In this document: piece by piece, positions 27,544 to 36,887 of the stretch | Layout: every line of letters starts with the position of its first letter | How positions within the stretch are numbered: the first letter of the stretch is position 1 | Assembly: GCF_021353265.1 (NCBI RefSeq) | Contig: NZ_JAJTWU010000010.1 | Coordinates: forward strand, 62,001 to 126,000 | Reading direction: 5' to 3' | From: Pelomonas cellulosilytica | Lineage (GTDB): Bacteria; Pseudomonadota; Gammaproteobacteria; Burkholderiales; Burkholderiaceae_C | DNA: 64,000 nucleotides | Notes under the pieces: generated by a model | Seen by the model: only the letters and a program-made list of their open reading frames with translations | Told to the model about the DNA's origin: nothing | Database searches by the model: none | Program-made: the position numbers and the translations under genes

Positions 27544-29681
27544 GACGGCGTGGTTGAACGGGAGCTTTCCATCATGCCAGGGCGCCAGCGGCTCAGCAGC
27601 AAGGCATTGCTGACGACCGACACGCTGGACAGCGCCATCGCCGCGCCGGCCAGCACCGGCGTCAGCCCGCCAAGCGCCGCCAGCGGGATGCCGACGACGT
27701 TGTAGGCCAGCGCCCAGAACAGGTTCTGGTGGATCTTGGCGACGGTGCGGCGCGAAATGTCGAGCGCGTCGGCCACCAGCCGCGGGTCGCCGCGCATCAG
27801 CGTGATGCCGGCCGCGGCCATCGCGACTTCCGTGCCGGTGGACATCGCCAGACCCACGTCGGCCGCGGCCAGCGCTGGCGCGTCGTTGAGGCCGTCGCCG
27901 ACCATGCCGACGCGGCCCTCAGCCTTCAGCCGCATGACGTGGCCAGCCTTGTCCTCGGGCAACACCTCGGCGTGGACCTCGGTGATGCCCAGCCGCCTGG
28001 CCACCGCCTCGGCCGCCGCGCGGTGGTCACCGCTGATCAAGACGGTGCGCAGGCCTAGCGCCTGCAAGCGGGACACCGCTTCGGCCGCCGCCGGCTTGAT
28101 CTCGTCACCGAAGGCCAGCCAGCCCAGCACTTCGGGCCGTTCGCCCAGCCGCGCCAGCCACGACAGGCTGTGGCCTTGGCCGCGCTGCACCTCGGCAGCC
28201 GGGTCGTCCGGCAGCGTGAGGCCCAGGCTCACCAGCCACGCGGCGCTACCGAGCACGTGGGGCTGGCCGTCCACGTCGCCGCGCATGCCGCGGCCAGGCA
28301 GCGACTGCAGCGCGAGCGCTGGCGCCACGCCGGGCGCCGCGTCACGCACCGCGCGAGCCAATGGATGCTCGCTGCCAGCCTGCAAGGCAGCAGCGAGATT
28401 CAGCGGCGCGCTGTACGCGACGAGCCGTGGGCGACCCTCGGTCAACGTGCCCGTCTTGTCGAAGGCGATAAGGGCTAGGCTGCGCGCCAGCTCCAGCGCC
28501 AGCGCGTCCTTGATGAGGATGCCGTGCCGGGCCGCGGCGCCCATGCCGGCCATCAGCGCCGCTGGCGTGGCCAGGCCGAGTGCACACGGGCAGGCGATGA
28601 CGAGCACGGCCACCGCGTGGATGACGGCCGCGCCCCAGTCGCCACGCGCGAGCCCCCAGCCCAGCAGCGTGACGGCGGCGATGCCGACGACCGCCGGCAC
28701 GAACACGGCGGACACGCGGTCCACCAGTCGCTGGATGGGCGGCTTGGCGCCCTGGGCCTCTTCGACGAAGCGGGCGATGCGCGCCAGCCGCGACTCCGCG
28801 CCCAGCGCCGTGCAGCGCACCGTCAGCAGCCCATCGCCGTTGACGGCGCCGCCGGTGACGGCATCACCCGCGGCCTTGGGCACCGGCAGGCTTTCGCCGG
28901 TGATGAGGGACTCGTCGACCGCGCTGTGGCCCTCGGTGACGACCCCGTCCACCGGCAGCCGCTCGCCGGGGCGCACGCGGACGAGGTCGCCCATGCGCAG
29001 GGCCGAGATGGGCAGCTCCTGCTCGGCGCCATCACGCAGCACGCGGGCCGTCTCCGGCTGCAGCCGGGCCAGCGCGCGGATGGCGGCGCCGGTGGCGCGC
29101 TTGGCGCGCGCCTCCAGCCATTTGCCCAACATCACCAGCGTGATGACGACGGCGGCGGACTCGAAGTACAACGCATGCTCGCGACCTTGCAGCAGCTCGA
29201 AGATCGACAGGCCGAAGGCGGCGCTGGTGCCCAGCGCCACAAGCAGGTCCATATTGCCGGCGCCATCGCGCAGCGCACGCCAGCCACCCGCGTAAAACCG
29301 CGCGCCGAGCACGAACTGCACCGGCGCCGCCAGCATCAGCTGCCACAGGCCGGGCAGCATCGCGCCATGGCCCAGCAGCATCGGCGCCACCAGCGGCAGG
29401 CTCAGCAGCACGCCGGCCAGCACAGCCCAGCCGCTGTGGTCCCACGGCGTCGCGGTCTCGGGGGCTGCCGGGCGGTCGAGGGTCGCGGGGTAGCCGGCCT
29501 TGGCAAGGGCCGCCAACAGTGGCGCCGTGTCGGCACCGTCGGCCAGGCCGACGCGGGCCGTCTCCAGCGCCAGGTTCACCTCGGCCGACAGCACGCCCGG
29601 CTGCTTGCGCAACGTCTTCTCGACGCGACCCACGCAGCTCGCGCAGCTCATGCCAGATACCTTCAAGCTCACGGAGGACAT
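27540..29681 (-). CDS. copA: Copper-exporting P1B-type ATPase
   Basis: A 713-residue inner-membrane pump. One N-terminal heavy-metal domain carries MSCASC (C13, C16). The membrane metal site is CPC in ACPCALG, with the phosphorylation motif DKTGT, the HP locus SEHPLA, the nucleotide-binding [10 protein letters not shown] and the late N(Y) and M-S-S membrane motifs ([19 protein letters not shown]) typical of Cu(I) exporters. The start at 29681 puts the metal domain at the N-terminus. copZ is divergent 58 bp away. No CueR-type operator stood out in the gap. The gene leads a coupled run with the FMN reductase and pirin. Confidence 0.94.
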   Translation of the reverse strand: MSSVSLKVSGMSCASCVGRVEKTLRKQPGVLSAEVNLALETARVGLADGADTAPLLAALAKAGYPATLDRPAAPETATPWDHSGWAVLAGVLLSLPLVAPMLLGHGAMLPGLWQLMLAAPVQFVLGARFYAGGWRALRDGAGNMDLLVALGTSAAFGLSIFELLQGREHALYFESAAVVITLVMLGKWLEARAKRATGAAIRALARLQPETARVLRDGAEQELPISALRMGDLVRVRPGERLPVDGVVTEGHSAVDESLITGESLPVPKAAGDAVTGGAVNGDGLLTVRCTALGAESRLARIARFVEEAQGAKPPIQRLVDRVSAVFVPAVVGIAAVTLLGWGLARGDWGAAVIHAVAVLVIACPCALGLATPAALMAGMGAAARHGILIKDALALELARSLALIAFDKTGTLTEGRPRLVAYSAPLNLAAALQAGSEHPLARAVRDAAPGVAPALALQSLPGRGMRGDVDGQPHVLGSAAWLVSLGLTLPDDPAAEVQRGQGHSLSWLARLGERPEVLGWLAFGDEIKPAAAEAVSRLQALGLRTVLISGDHRAAAEAVARRLGITEVHAEVLPEDKAGHVMRLKAEGRVGMVGDGLNDAPALAAADVGLAMSTGTEVAMAAAGITLMRGDPRLVADALDISRRTVAKIHQNLFWALAYNVVGIPLAALGGLTPVLAGAAMALSSVSVVSNALLLSRWRPGMMESSRSTTPS

Positions 29682-29739
29682 GGGCAGATTGTCAGGACTA
29701 GGATGCTTGCCAGTGTTGATTTGCAGCAGCAACCCCACC

Positions 29740-29940
29740 ATGCACAAGTTCACCCTGCCCGACATGAGCTGCGGCCACTGCGTCGCCGCCATCACCGAAG
29801 CGCTGAAGGACGCAGATCCGCATGCGCGCGTCGAGATCGACCTGCCGACGAAGACGGCCCAGGTGGACAGCGCGCAGGCGCGCGACAGCCTCGCGCACGT
29901 GCTGGCCGAGGCGGGCTACCCGCCCGCCCCGGCCGCCTGA
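29740..29940 (+). CDS. copZ: Copper chaperone, heavy-metal-associated domain
   Basis: A 66-residue protein consisting of one HMA domain with the metal site MSCGHC (C11, C14) and the usual beta-alpha-beta pattern. Such proteins carry Cu(I) to CopA. It is divergent from copA across a 58-bp gap, so both promoters must lie there; a direct repeat TTGTCAG/TTGCCAG is seen, but no textbook metal-regulator box. It ends 7 bp before the convergent molybdenum-hydroxylase gene. Confidence 0.9.
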   Translation: MHKFTLPDMSCGHCVAAITEALKDADPHARVEIDLPTKTAQVDSAQARDSLAHVLAEAGYPPAPAA

Positions 29941-29947
29941 ACGCCGC

Positions 29948-32182
29948 TCAGGCGAAGCTGAACGGCAACTCGCGCTGGCGCTTGCCCGTCAGGCGCGCGA
30001 CGGCATTGGCCAGCGCCGGCGCCAGCGGCGGCAGGCCGGGCTCGCCCATGCCCTTGGGCGGGTCATTGCTCGGCACGATGCTGACGGTCATGACCTTGGG
30101 CGCATCGGGCATGCGAGGCATGGCCACGTCGTAGAAGTTGCTCTGCTCAACGACACCGTCCTTGAACGTAATGCGGTGCGTGGGCATCGTCGTGGCCAGC
30201 GCCATGATGGCGGCGCCCTGCACCTGCGTCTCGACAGCGCGCGGGTTCACGCACAGGTTGCAGTGCACGCCGGCGTGCACCTCCTCCAGCACAGCCTGGC
30301 GGTCCTTGCCCCTGCCCTTCACGCTGGCGACGACGACGTAGGCGACGACGGACTCGAAGCTCTCGTGCACCGCCACGCCCCATGCCTGGCCAGCCTTCAG
30401 TTTGCGCTTGCCGTAGCCGCTCTTGTCCACCGCCGTCTGAAGTGCGAGGCGGTGACGCTCGGCCTTGGCGTTGCCGTCCATCAGCTTGAGACGATAGGCG
30501 ACCGGGTCCTGCTTGGTGGCGAACGCAATCTCGTCGACCAACGTCTCCATCACGTAGGCCGTGTGCGTGGAGCCCACCGAGCGCCACCACAGCACCGGGA
30601 CGTTGACGTCCGGATGGTGCACGCTGAGGTTCATCGGGATCTCGTAGGGCTCGCGCATGCCCTCAACGGTCGTGTTGTCCACACCCTTCTGGTAGCCGAA
30701 GCCCTCCAGCGGCGAGCCCTTCAGGATGCTCTGGCTGGCGATGCGGTGCTGCCAGCCGAGGATCTTGCCGGTGGCGTCGAACCCGATCTCGGCGCGGTGC
30801 ACGGTCATGGGCCGGTAGTAGCCGGACTTCATGTCGTCCTCGCGGCTCCAGATCACCTTGACCGGCATGCGCTGGCCGGCCTGGGCCAGTGCCACGGCGA
30901 CGGCCGCGGCCTCGCGCGGCCATTCGGTCGCCGGCGTGGCGCGCCGGCCGAAGCCGCCACCGGCCATCTGCACGTTGATCTGCACCTGCTCGGGCTTCAG
31001 GCCGACGGCCTTGGCCAGCGCCATCGCGTCCAGGCCCGGCATCTGCGACGCGAAGTAGACGTCGCAGCGGTCGGCCTTCAGGTCCACGGTGCAGGCCAGC
31101 GGCTCCATCTGCGCATGGTTCAGATAGGGCAGCACATAGTCGGCAACGATCTTCTTCGGCGCCTGGCTCCAGGCACTGACGTCGGCCTGGAATTCGGGCT
31201 TGGGCGCGGGCGTGCCGGGCGTCTTGACCAGGGCCAGGTACTGCGCCGTCAGCGCCTTCGTGTCGGGCTTGGGCACTCCGGCCAGATCCCAGTCGATCTT
31301 CAGCGCGTCGCGGCCCTTCTTGGCGGCCCAGTAGCCGCTGGCGACGACGGCGACACCCTGGCCGCCCCGGTCCAGCGTCACCGGCAGCACGGCCTTGACG
31401 CCCTTGACCTTCAGCGCCGCGCTGCTGTCGAGCTTGGCGACCTTGCCGTTGAACACCGGCGGCCGCTGGATGACGGCCACCGCCATGCCGGGCAGCTGCA
31501 CGTCCATGCCGTAGGCCTGCTGGCCGGTGGACTTGGCCTGGCTGACCGTCAGCGTGGTCGGCTGGCCGATGCGCTTGAACGTCGACGGGTCCTTCAGCGT
31601 GATGGCCTCGGGCACGGGCTGCTTCATCGCCGCGTCGAAGAGCTCGCCGTAACCGGCGCTCTTGCCGCCGCCGGAGACGACGCCGTTCTCGGCCTTCAGC
31701 GCCGATGCCGGCACGCCCCAGCTCTCGCTGGCGGCAGCGATCAGCATGGCCTTGGTGCGCGCGCCCAGCTCGCGGTACTGCTGGTAGCTGTTCTTGATGG
31801 AGTTGGAGCCACCGGTCAGATGCATGCCGAACCGGGGGTCGACATATTGCGGCTTCTGGTCACCGAAGCCGGTGCGGACCTTGGACCAGTCGGTGTCCAG
31901 CTCCTCAGCGCAGATCATGGCCAGGCCGGTCTCGATGCCCTGGCCCATGTCCATGCGGTTGCACAGGATGGTGGTGGTGCCGTCGGCCGCGATGGTGACG
32001 AAGGCGACGGGCTGCTCGGTCGGCTTGCTACCGGGCTTGGCCGGCGCGCCCTGGGCCAGCGAGATGCCAGGCAGCAGCGCCAGGCCGACGGCACCGCCGA
32101 CGGTGGTGGCGACGAAGCTGCGGCGGGACAGGCCGACCGGGCCCTCGGTCAGCAGCTGGTCGATGCGACGCGGGTTGAGCAT
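29948..32182 (-). CDS. Molybdenum hydroxylase large subunit (IorB/aldehyde oxidase-like), Tat-exported
   Basis: A 744-residue subunit that should bind the molybdopterin cofactor. The N-terminus has a Tat signal (LSRRSFVATTVGG), pointing to the periplasm. Motifs: DMGQGIETGLAMICAEELD, NHAQMEPLACTV, QMAGGGFGRR and GEPGLPPLAPALANAV at the end. It resembles isoquinoline 1-oxidoreductase beta and the related membrane-linked aldehyde dehydrogenases. It lies 11 bp after the [2Fe-2S] subunit gene. No third subunit (cytochrome c) and no cofactor-insertion gene (XdhC-like) is next to it, so the electron acceptor is unknown. GAGGAAG precedes the ATG. The substrate cannot be told. Confidence 0.88.
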   Translation of the reverse strand: MLNPRRIDQLLTEGPVGLSRRSFVATTVGGAVGLALLPGISLAQGAPAKPGSKPTEQPVAFVTIAADGTTTILCNRMDMGQGIETGLAMICAEELDTDWSKVRTGFGDQKPQYVDPRFGMHLTGGSNSIKNSYQQYRELGARTKAMLIAAASESWGVPASALKAENGVVSGGGKSAGYGELFDAAMKQPVPEAITLKDPSTFKRIGQPTTLTVSQAKSTGQQAYGMDVQLPGMAVAVIQRPPVFNGKVAKLDSSAALKVKGVKAVLPVTLDRGGQGVAVVASGYWAAKKGRDALKIDWDLAGVPKPDTKALTAQYLALVKTPGTPAPKPEFQADVSAWSQAPKKIVADYVLPYLNHAQMEPLACTVDLKADRCDVYFASQMPGLDAMALAKAVGLKPEQVQINVQMAGGGFGRRATPATEWPREAAAVAVALAQAGQRMPVKVIWSREDDMKSGYYRPMTVHRAEIGFDATGKILGWQHRIASQSILKGSPLEGFGYQKGVDNTTVEGMREPYEIPMNLSVHHPDVNVPVLWWRSVGSTHTAYVMETLVDEIAFATKQDPVAYRLKLMDGNAKAERHRLALQTAVDKSGYGKRKLKAGQAWGVAVHESFESVVAYVVVASVKGRGKDRQAVLEEVHAGVHCNLCVNPRAVETQVQGAAIMALATTMPTHRITFKDGVVEQSNFYDVAMPRMPDAPKVMTVSIVPSNDPPKGMGEPGLPPLAPALANAVARLTGKRQRELPFSFA

Positions 32183-32193
32183 GGCTGTCTTCC

Positions 32194-32652
32194 TCAGGCG
32201 AGCGCCGCGGCGGCGGCATGGATGGCCGCACGGATGCGGGTGTAGGTGCCGCAGCGGCACAGGTTGCCAGCCATCGCGGCATCGATCTGCGCATCGGTGG
32301 GCTTCTTGTTTCCCTTGAGCAAGGCCACGGCGCTCATGACCTGGCCGCTCTGGCAGTAGCCGCACTGCGCCACGTCATGCGCCACCCAGGCGGCCTGCAC
32401 CGCTTGTCCGACCTTGTCGCTCGCGACGCCTTCGATGGTGGTCACCTGCGCACCGGCCACCGAGGAGATGGGCGTCATGCAGGCGCGCACCGGGGCGCCC
32501 GCGACGTGCATCGTGCAGGCGCCGCACTGGGCCGCGCCGCAACCGAACTTGCTGCCGGTCAGCTGCAGCTCCTCGCGCACCGCCCACAGCAGCGGCATGT
32601 CGGGGTCGGCGTCGAGCGAGACAGCGCGACCGTTAACGGTCAGATCGATCAT
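32194..32652 (-). CDS. [2Fe-2S] small subunit of molybdenum hydroxylase (IorA-like)
   Basis: A 152-residue ferredoxin-type subunit. The plant-type cluster uses C38, C43, C46 and C58 (GCGAAQCGACT, ACMTP); the second cluster uses C97, C100, C132 and C134 (AQCGYCQSG, NLCRCGTY). This two-cluster pattern is that of xanthine/aldehyde oxidase small subunits. The ribosome-binding site AAGGAGG is strong. The two genes are 11 bp apart and form an operon. The protein has no signal peptide and is probably carried out bound to the Tat-tagged large subunit. Confidence 0.93.
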   Translation of the reverse strand: MIDLTVNGRAVSLDADPDMPLLWAVREELQLTGSKFGCGAAQCGACTMHVAGAPVRACMTPISSVAGAQVTTIEGVASDKVGQAVQAAWVAHDVAQCGYCQSGQVMSAVALLKGNKKPTDAQIDAAMAGNLCRCGTYTRIRAAIHAAAAALA

Positions 32653-32731
32653 GAGGGCCTCCTTGAAACCGCGGCGACTCTAGCGGCTGCGAACATCCCT
32701 GGCCGCCAGTCAGGCATTGGCCGGGGCCTTG

Positions 32732-32752
32732 GCGGGTGGTCAGGCCACCCGC
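32732..32752 (-). terminator. 8-bp GC hairpin after the CHASE2 kinase gene
   Basis: GCGGGTGG (32732-32739) and CCACCCGC (32745-32752) form a perfect 8-bp stem with a 5-base loop. The hairpin is 2 bp beyond the stop of the leftward kinase gene (32755). It has no T-run, so it may terminate weakly or protect the mRNA end. Confidence 0.45.
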
Positions 32753-32754
32753 GC

Positions 32755-35121
32755 TCACATCCGGGCATAGCGGGCCAGCGCCTGCAGCAGCGCGGCCAGG
32801 CTGAGCGGCTTGGTCAGATGGGCGTCGCAGCCGGCGGCCAGCGATTGCTGCACGTCGGTATCGAAGGCATTGGCCGTCAGCGCGACGATGGGCGTGCGCG
32901 ACCGGCCCTCGGCCGCCTCGATCTCGCGCCACTCGCGCGTGGCGGTCAGGCCGTCCTTCACGGGCATCAGCATGTCCATCAGCACCAGGTCGAACTGGCC
33001 CGCACGCAGCGCCTCCACGGCCTCGCCGCCATGTCGGACCCGCGTGATGCGGTGGCCCAGCGGCTGCAGCATGCCTTCGATGACGAGCACGTTGACATCG
33101 TTGTCCTCGGCCAGCAGCAACTGCAGCGGCCGGCTCGGCGCTGGGCGTTCGGCGCGTACGTCGCCCGGCTCGGCCAGGTGGGCGTGAGGCGGCGGCGCGT
33201 CAGGCAGCGCCAGCGTGACCTCGAAGCAGCTGCCACGCCCGGGTTCGCTCCGCACGGTCACGTCACCGCCCATCAGCCGCGCGAGGCTGCGCGTGATGGA
33301 CAGGCCCAGGCCGGTGCCGCCGAAGTCCCGCGCGATGTCGGCGTCCGCCTGGGCGAACGGCTGGAAGATGCGCTCCAGTTGCTGCGGCGCGATGCCGATG
33401 CCCGTGTCCTGCACGCGCATGACCACCAGGCCCGCGTCGTTGCGCGACAGCTCCACCGTCACACCACCGGCCTTCGTGAACTTGACGGCGTTGCCGACCA
33501 GGTTGGTGACGATCTGCGCGACGCGCTGCGCGTCGCCCACCACCCAGCCCGTAGCCTCGGTGCGGGCGAATACGCGCAGCCACAGGCCCCGGCCCTGCGC
33601 GCGCTCGCGCAGCAGTTCCAGCTGCAGCTCCACGAGATCCACCAGGTTGAACGGATGCGCCGTCAGCTCCAGCCGGCCGCTTTCGATACGGGCGTTGTCC
33701 AGCAGGTCGTTGATCAGTGCAAACACCTGCCGGCCGGCATGGCCCAGCACCTCGACGTAGTGGGCCTGCTCCGGCTTCAGTGGCGAGCGGGCCAGGATGT
33801 CCGAGAAGCCCAGCACCGCATTCATCGGCGTCCGCATCTCGTGGCTGACCTGCGCGAGCAGCTCCGTCTTCGCGCGGCTGCGCGCCTCGGCCAGTTCGCG
33901 CTCGCGCGTCAGCTCGCGCTCGCGCTGGCGGGCGAGTTGCAAGCGCTCGGCCGCGGTGGCTGCCAGTGCCAGGCTGGTCAGCAACAGGCCGGCCGCCGGC
34001 GCGCCGAGCAGACCCGCCTGCATGCCGCCCCAGGCCAGCACGCCGATGCCCGCCAGCGACAGCGCCGCAGCCACGACCTGGCGGCTCAGCAACAGCGGCA
34101 GCGCGCCAAGAGCGAACAGCCCCAGGTTGAGCGCCAGCACCGCCCCGCCTTGCGCACGCAGCACGGGCGACGGCTCGGCGCCCAGCGCCTCGAAGACGGC
34201 GGCATTCAGCTCGACGCCGGCGCGGCGGCCCTGCGGCGTCATGACCTCGTCGGCAAAGAAGGCACTGCTGCCAACGAAGACGCTGCGCCCCGCGAGCGCC
34301 TCGGCCAGCGCAGGGTCATCGGCCTGGCCCAGCGCGGCGCGCATCAACCGCTGCCAGCTCAGGCGCGGCGGGTCACCACCCGGCAGCGCCAGCCGCAGAC
34401 GGGCCTGCGCATCGACCGGCCAGCGGCGCTGGCCGGCAACAAGCTGGCCGTCCTCCAGCCGCCAGCCCGGTGCGCCATCGGCCCGCAGTCGCGCCGCCAG
34501 CGCCAGGCTGGGCAGCGCATGGCCGTGCACGTCGTGCAGCAGCGGCAGCTCGCGCAGCACGCCGTCATCGTCGAGCGCGACGGAGACGACGCCCAGGCCG
34601 CCCGGCGCCTGCAGCGCGGCCAGCAGCTCGTCGGAGGGCGCGGTGAGCCCGGCCCAGCGCAAGCCGGCCGGCGCGCCGCCCAGCCGCTGCAGCGCGGCCT
34701 GCTCGGCGGGCGACGGCGGCGTCAGCTCGATAGCCGCGCGCTGGCCCGGCGCCAGGCCCGCCGCGGCCAGCACGACCGGCGGCGACGCGCCGAGCGCCGC
34801 GGCCAGCCGGGCATCCCCGTCACGCGGGCCGGCGAAGACGATGTCGAGGACCACCAACCGGGCGCCGGCCTGGCGCAGGTAGTCCAGCATCAGCGCATAG
34901 ACGTCGCGCGGGTAGGGCCAGTCGCCCAGCGGTTCGCGCAGCGCGCGCAGCGAGGCGTCGTCGATATCGACGATGACGCTGCCGCCCAGCGTCGCGGCGG
35001 GCGCAGCGGCCCGCACGAGCGGGTCGGCCAACGCACGGTCCAGCCGCGACTGCACGCCCAGCGCGCTGAGGGACGCCCACAATACCAGCGCCCCGGGCAG
35101 CGCGAGCCAGCGGCCCGCCAT
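32755..35121 (-). CDS. CHASE2-domain hybrid sensor histidine kinase
   Basis: A 788-residue membrane kinase. A membrane helix (about 5-22) leads to a periplasmic CHASE2 domain (about 30-320: VIVDIDDASLRALREPLGDWPYP, ARLVVLDIVFAG), then three closing membrane helices (about 325-390), a coiled coil, HisKA with H427 in VSHEMRTPMN, HATPase (N544 region, DTGIGIAP, GGTGLGLSI) and a C-terminal receiver (AEDND, D716, KPLSL). All active residues are intact. The start ATG shares one base with the stop of the FecR/LysM gene (TGATG), so the two are coupled. CHASE2 senses unknown outside signals. Confidence 0.92.
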   Translation of the reverse strand: MAGRWLALPGALVLWASLSALGVQSRLDRALADPLVRAAAPAATLGGSVIVDIDDASLRALREPLGDWPYPRDVYALMLDYLRQAGARLVVLDIVFAGPRDGDARLAAALGASPPVVLAAAGLAPGQRAAIELTPPSPAEQAALQRLGGAPAGLRWAGLTAPSDELLAALQAPGGLGVVSVALDDDGVLRELPLLHDVHGHALPSLALAARLRADGAPGWRLEDGQLVAGQRRWPVDAQARLRLALPGGDPPRLSWQRLMRAALGQADDPALAEALAGRSVFVGSSAFFADEVMTPQGRRAGVELNAAVFEALGAEPSPVLRAQGGAVLALNLGLFALGALPLLLSRQVVAAALSLAGIGVLAWGGMQAGLLGAPAAGLLLTSLALAATAAERLQLARQRERELTRERELAEARSRAKTELLAQVSHEMRTPMNAVLGFSDILARSPLKPEQAHYVEVLGHAGRQVFALINDLLDNARIESGRLELTAHPFNLVDLVELQLELLRERAQGRGLWLRVFARTEATGWVVGDAQRVAQIVTNLVGNAVKFTKAGGVTVELSRNDAGLVVMRVQDTGIGIAPQQLERIFQPFAQADADIARDFGGTGLGLSITRSLARLMGGDVTVRSEPGRGSCFEVTLALPDAPPPHAHLAEPGDVRAERPAPSRPLQLLLAEDNDVNVLVIEGMLQPLGHRITRVRHGGEAVEALRAGQFDLVLMDMLMPVKDGLTATREWREIEAAEGRSRTPIVALTANAFDTDVQQSLAAGCDAHLTKPLSLAALLQALARYARM

Positions 35122-36746
35122 CAGAACAGCGGCACGAGCAGCAAGGGCAGCAGCCACAGCCAGCGCGGGTAGGGCACGTCGATGCGCTGCGTCTGCCCCC
35201 AGGGGCTGGCGGCACCGGCGGCATTGAAGGCGCGGGCGCGTAGGAAGTAGGTGCCCGCCGACGGCTTGGGCAGCGCGATCGCGGGCTGGTCGGCACTGAA
35301 GCGCTGCACCTCGGCGCCGTCGAACGCATCGGTGCGGGCCCACTCCAGCTCGTAGCGCACGACGCCCTGGTCCGCGCGCCAGCGCAGCTGGATCTGGTCG
35401 CCGCTCAGGTCCGGCTCGGCCGGCGGGGGCGCGGGCGGCGGCGGCCGGATCTCGAAGCGCTGCGCGTCACCGAACGGCCCGGCCCGGCCTCCGGCCTCGA
35501 CGGCCGCGATGCGCCAGTGATAGGCACCGTCCGGCAGCCGGACCTCGTGGCCGGCGGCATCCAGCGGCGGCGTCTGCAGCGCAATGTCCTTGAACTCGGT
35601 GTCCCTGGCGATCTGCAGCTGCACGGCCGGCGCCGCGGTGTTGCGCGTCCAGGCGAAGGCCATGCCACCGGCGTAACTGACCGCGCCATCGACGGGCGCC
35701 TGGATGAACGGCGGCTCCGGCCGCGCCTGCAGGTGCACGTTGGCATCCGCCGCGGCACCCTCCTGGCCGCGGGCGTCGATCGCGCGCACGCGCAGCGTGT
35801 AGTCGCCATCGGGCAGCTCGCGGGCCTCGGGCCACGCTGCCACGGGCTCGGTGACGCGGGCGTCCAGCATCAGCCGGTCGAAGTCTCCGCGGGCGTAGAG
35901 CTGCGCGCGCCAGGCCTGCGCGCCGGCGGGCGATGCCGCCCAGCCCAGCCGCAGCGGCAGCCGTTCGGATGTGGCCGGCACCGCCGCCAGGTCCGGCGCG
36001 GGCAGCAGCGGGCCGACGCTGCGCGCCTTGCCCTCGGCCAGCAGACCCTGGCCCGGCGTGACGTCAGCGGCCAGCCCGTCGGCATGCACGGCGCCCGAGA
36101 TGACCTGCATGCGGCTGGCGCCGCCGGCAGTCTGCACGCGGAACTCGGTGCCCCGCACGCCGAGGTTGACGTGCGGCGTGTTGACTTCGTACAAGGGCAC
36201 GCGCTGCGGGTTGGGCTGCACGCGATGGTCGGCCCCGCCCTGCCCTACGCCCACGCGCACGGCCGGCAGCGCGCCGCGGCCTAGCACGAGCAGCTGCTCC
36301 AGCGTCACCTCGCTCTGCGGCGGCACGAGCAGCCGTGAGCCGTCCGCGAACCTGACGCTGACGCTGGCCTGCGGGCCGGTGCGCAGGCGGTCACCGCTGA
36401 GCAGCGTGGTGCCGGCCGCCAGCGGCTCTGCTGTCGCGCCGCGCTGCCGCTGCACCTCACCCTTGACGAACACGGCCTCGGCGACACTGGCCTCGCGCCG
36501 CAGCCAGGCCACGGGCATGCGCAGCGTGCGGCCGGGCATCAGGTGCAGCGGGTCGGCCACGCGGTTGAGCTGCTGCAGATCGCGCCAGCCGCGCGGCGGG
36601 GCGAGCCAGGATTGCGTCAACGTAATCAGTGTGTCGCCCGGCTGCACGCGATACCGCCAGTCGGCGTCCGCCGCCTCGGTCTGGGCAAACGCCCAGCCAC
36701 TCCACCACAGCAGCCCGGCTGCGAGCCAGGTCTTTCGCGCGTTCAT
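35121..36746 (-). CDS. Periplasmic LysM-FecR-domain protein
   Basis: A 541-residue exported protein (signal peptide about 1-22, ending AFAQ). A LysM-like fold follows ([19 protein letters not shown], about 31-78), then a FecR domain (about 90-235: [33 protein letters not shown]), then two fibronectin-like repeats, a Pro-rich stretch (about 430-445) and a hydrophobic tail that may anchor it ([13 protein letters not shown]). FecR here lacks an adjacent TonB receptor or sigma factor. With the coupled CHASE2 kinase it probably forms a sensing pair at the cell envelope. AGGAGG lies before the ATG. Confidence 0.86.
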   Translation of the reverse strand: MNARKTWLAAGLLWWSGWAFAQTEAADADWRYRVQPGDTLITLTQSWLAPPRGWRDLQQLNRVADPLHLMPGRTLRMPVAWLRREASVAEAVFVKGEVQRQRGATAEPLAAGTTLLSGDRLRTGPQASVSVRFADGSRLLVPPQSEVTLEQLLVLGRGALPAVRVGVGQGGADHRVQPNPQRVPLYEVNTPHVNLGVRGTEFRVQTAGGASRMQVISGAVHADGLAADVTPGQGLLAEGKARSVGPLLPAPDLAAVPATSERLPLRLGWAASPAGAQAWRAQLYARGDFDRLMLDARVTEPVAAWPEARELPDGDYTLRVRAIDARGQEGAAADANVHLQARPEPPFIQAPVDGAVSYAGGMAFAWTRNTAAPAVQLQIARDTEFKDIALQTPPLDAAGHEVRLPDGAYHWRIAAVEAGGRAGPFGDAQRFEIRPPPPAPPPAEPDLSGDQIQLRWRADQGVVRYELEWARTDAFDGAEVQRFSADQPAIALPKPSAGTYFLRARAFNAAGAASPWGQTQRIDVPYPRWLWLLPLLLVPLF

Positions 36747-36887
36747 GTCGCCTCCTACTCCCTTGCAGGAAGAGCCATCCTAGCGATGTCCGAGAATGCC
36801 GCGGGCTTTTGGTGCCCGACCCCGAACCACAAGCGCGGCACGCGCCACAAGCGCTGCGCCCGACACGACAAGACCCGAGGAGACCCC

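Noticed and set aside
29682-29739. CueR-type operator between copA and copZ
   Set aside because: I looked for the CueR dyad; only a loose direct repeat (TTGTCAG/TTGCCAG) is present.
29822-32245. 807-codon plus-strand frame opposite the molybdenum hydroxylase
   Set aside because: It has shadow composition and no start signal; the minus-strand gene has Tat and cofactor motifs.
32218-35172. 984-codon plus-strand frame opposite the CHASE2 kinase
   Set aside because: It is rich in Arg, Gln, His and Ala with no motif, and lies fully antisense to a clear kinase gene.
36543-36887. N-terminal extension of mccB by 115 codons
   Set aside because: It runs into the divergent FecR gene and lacks the family N-terminus; GAGGAG marks the start at 36888.
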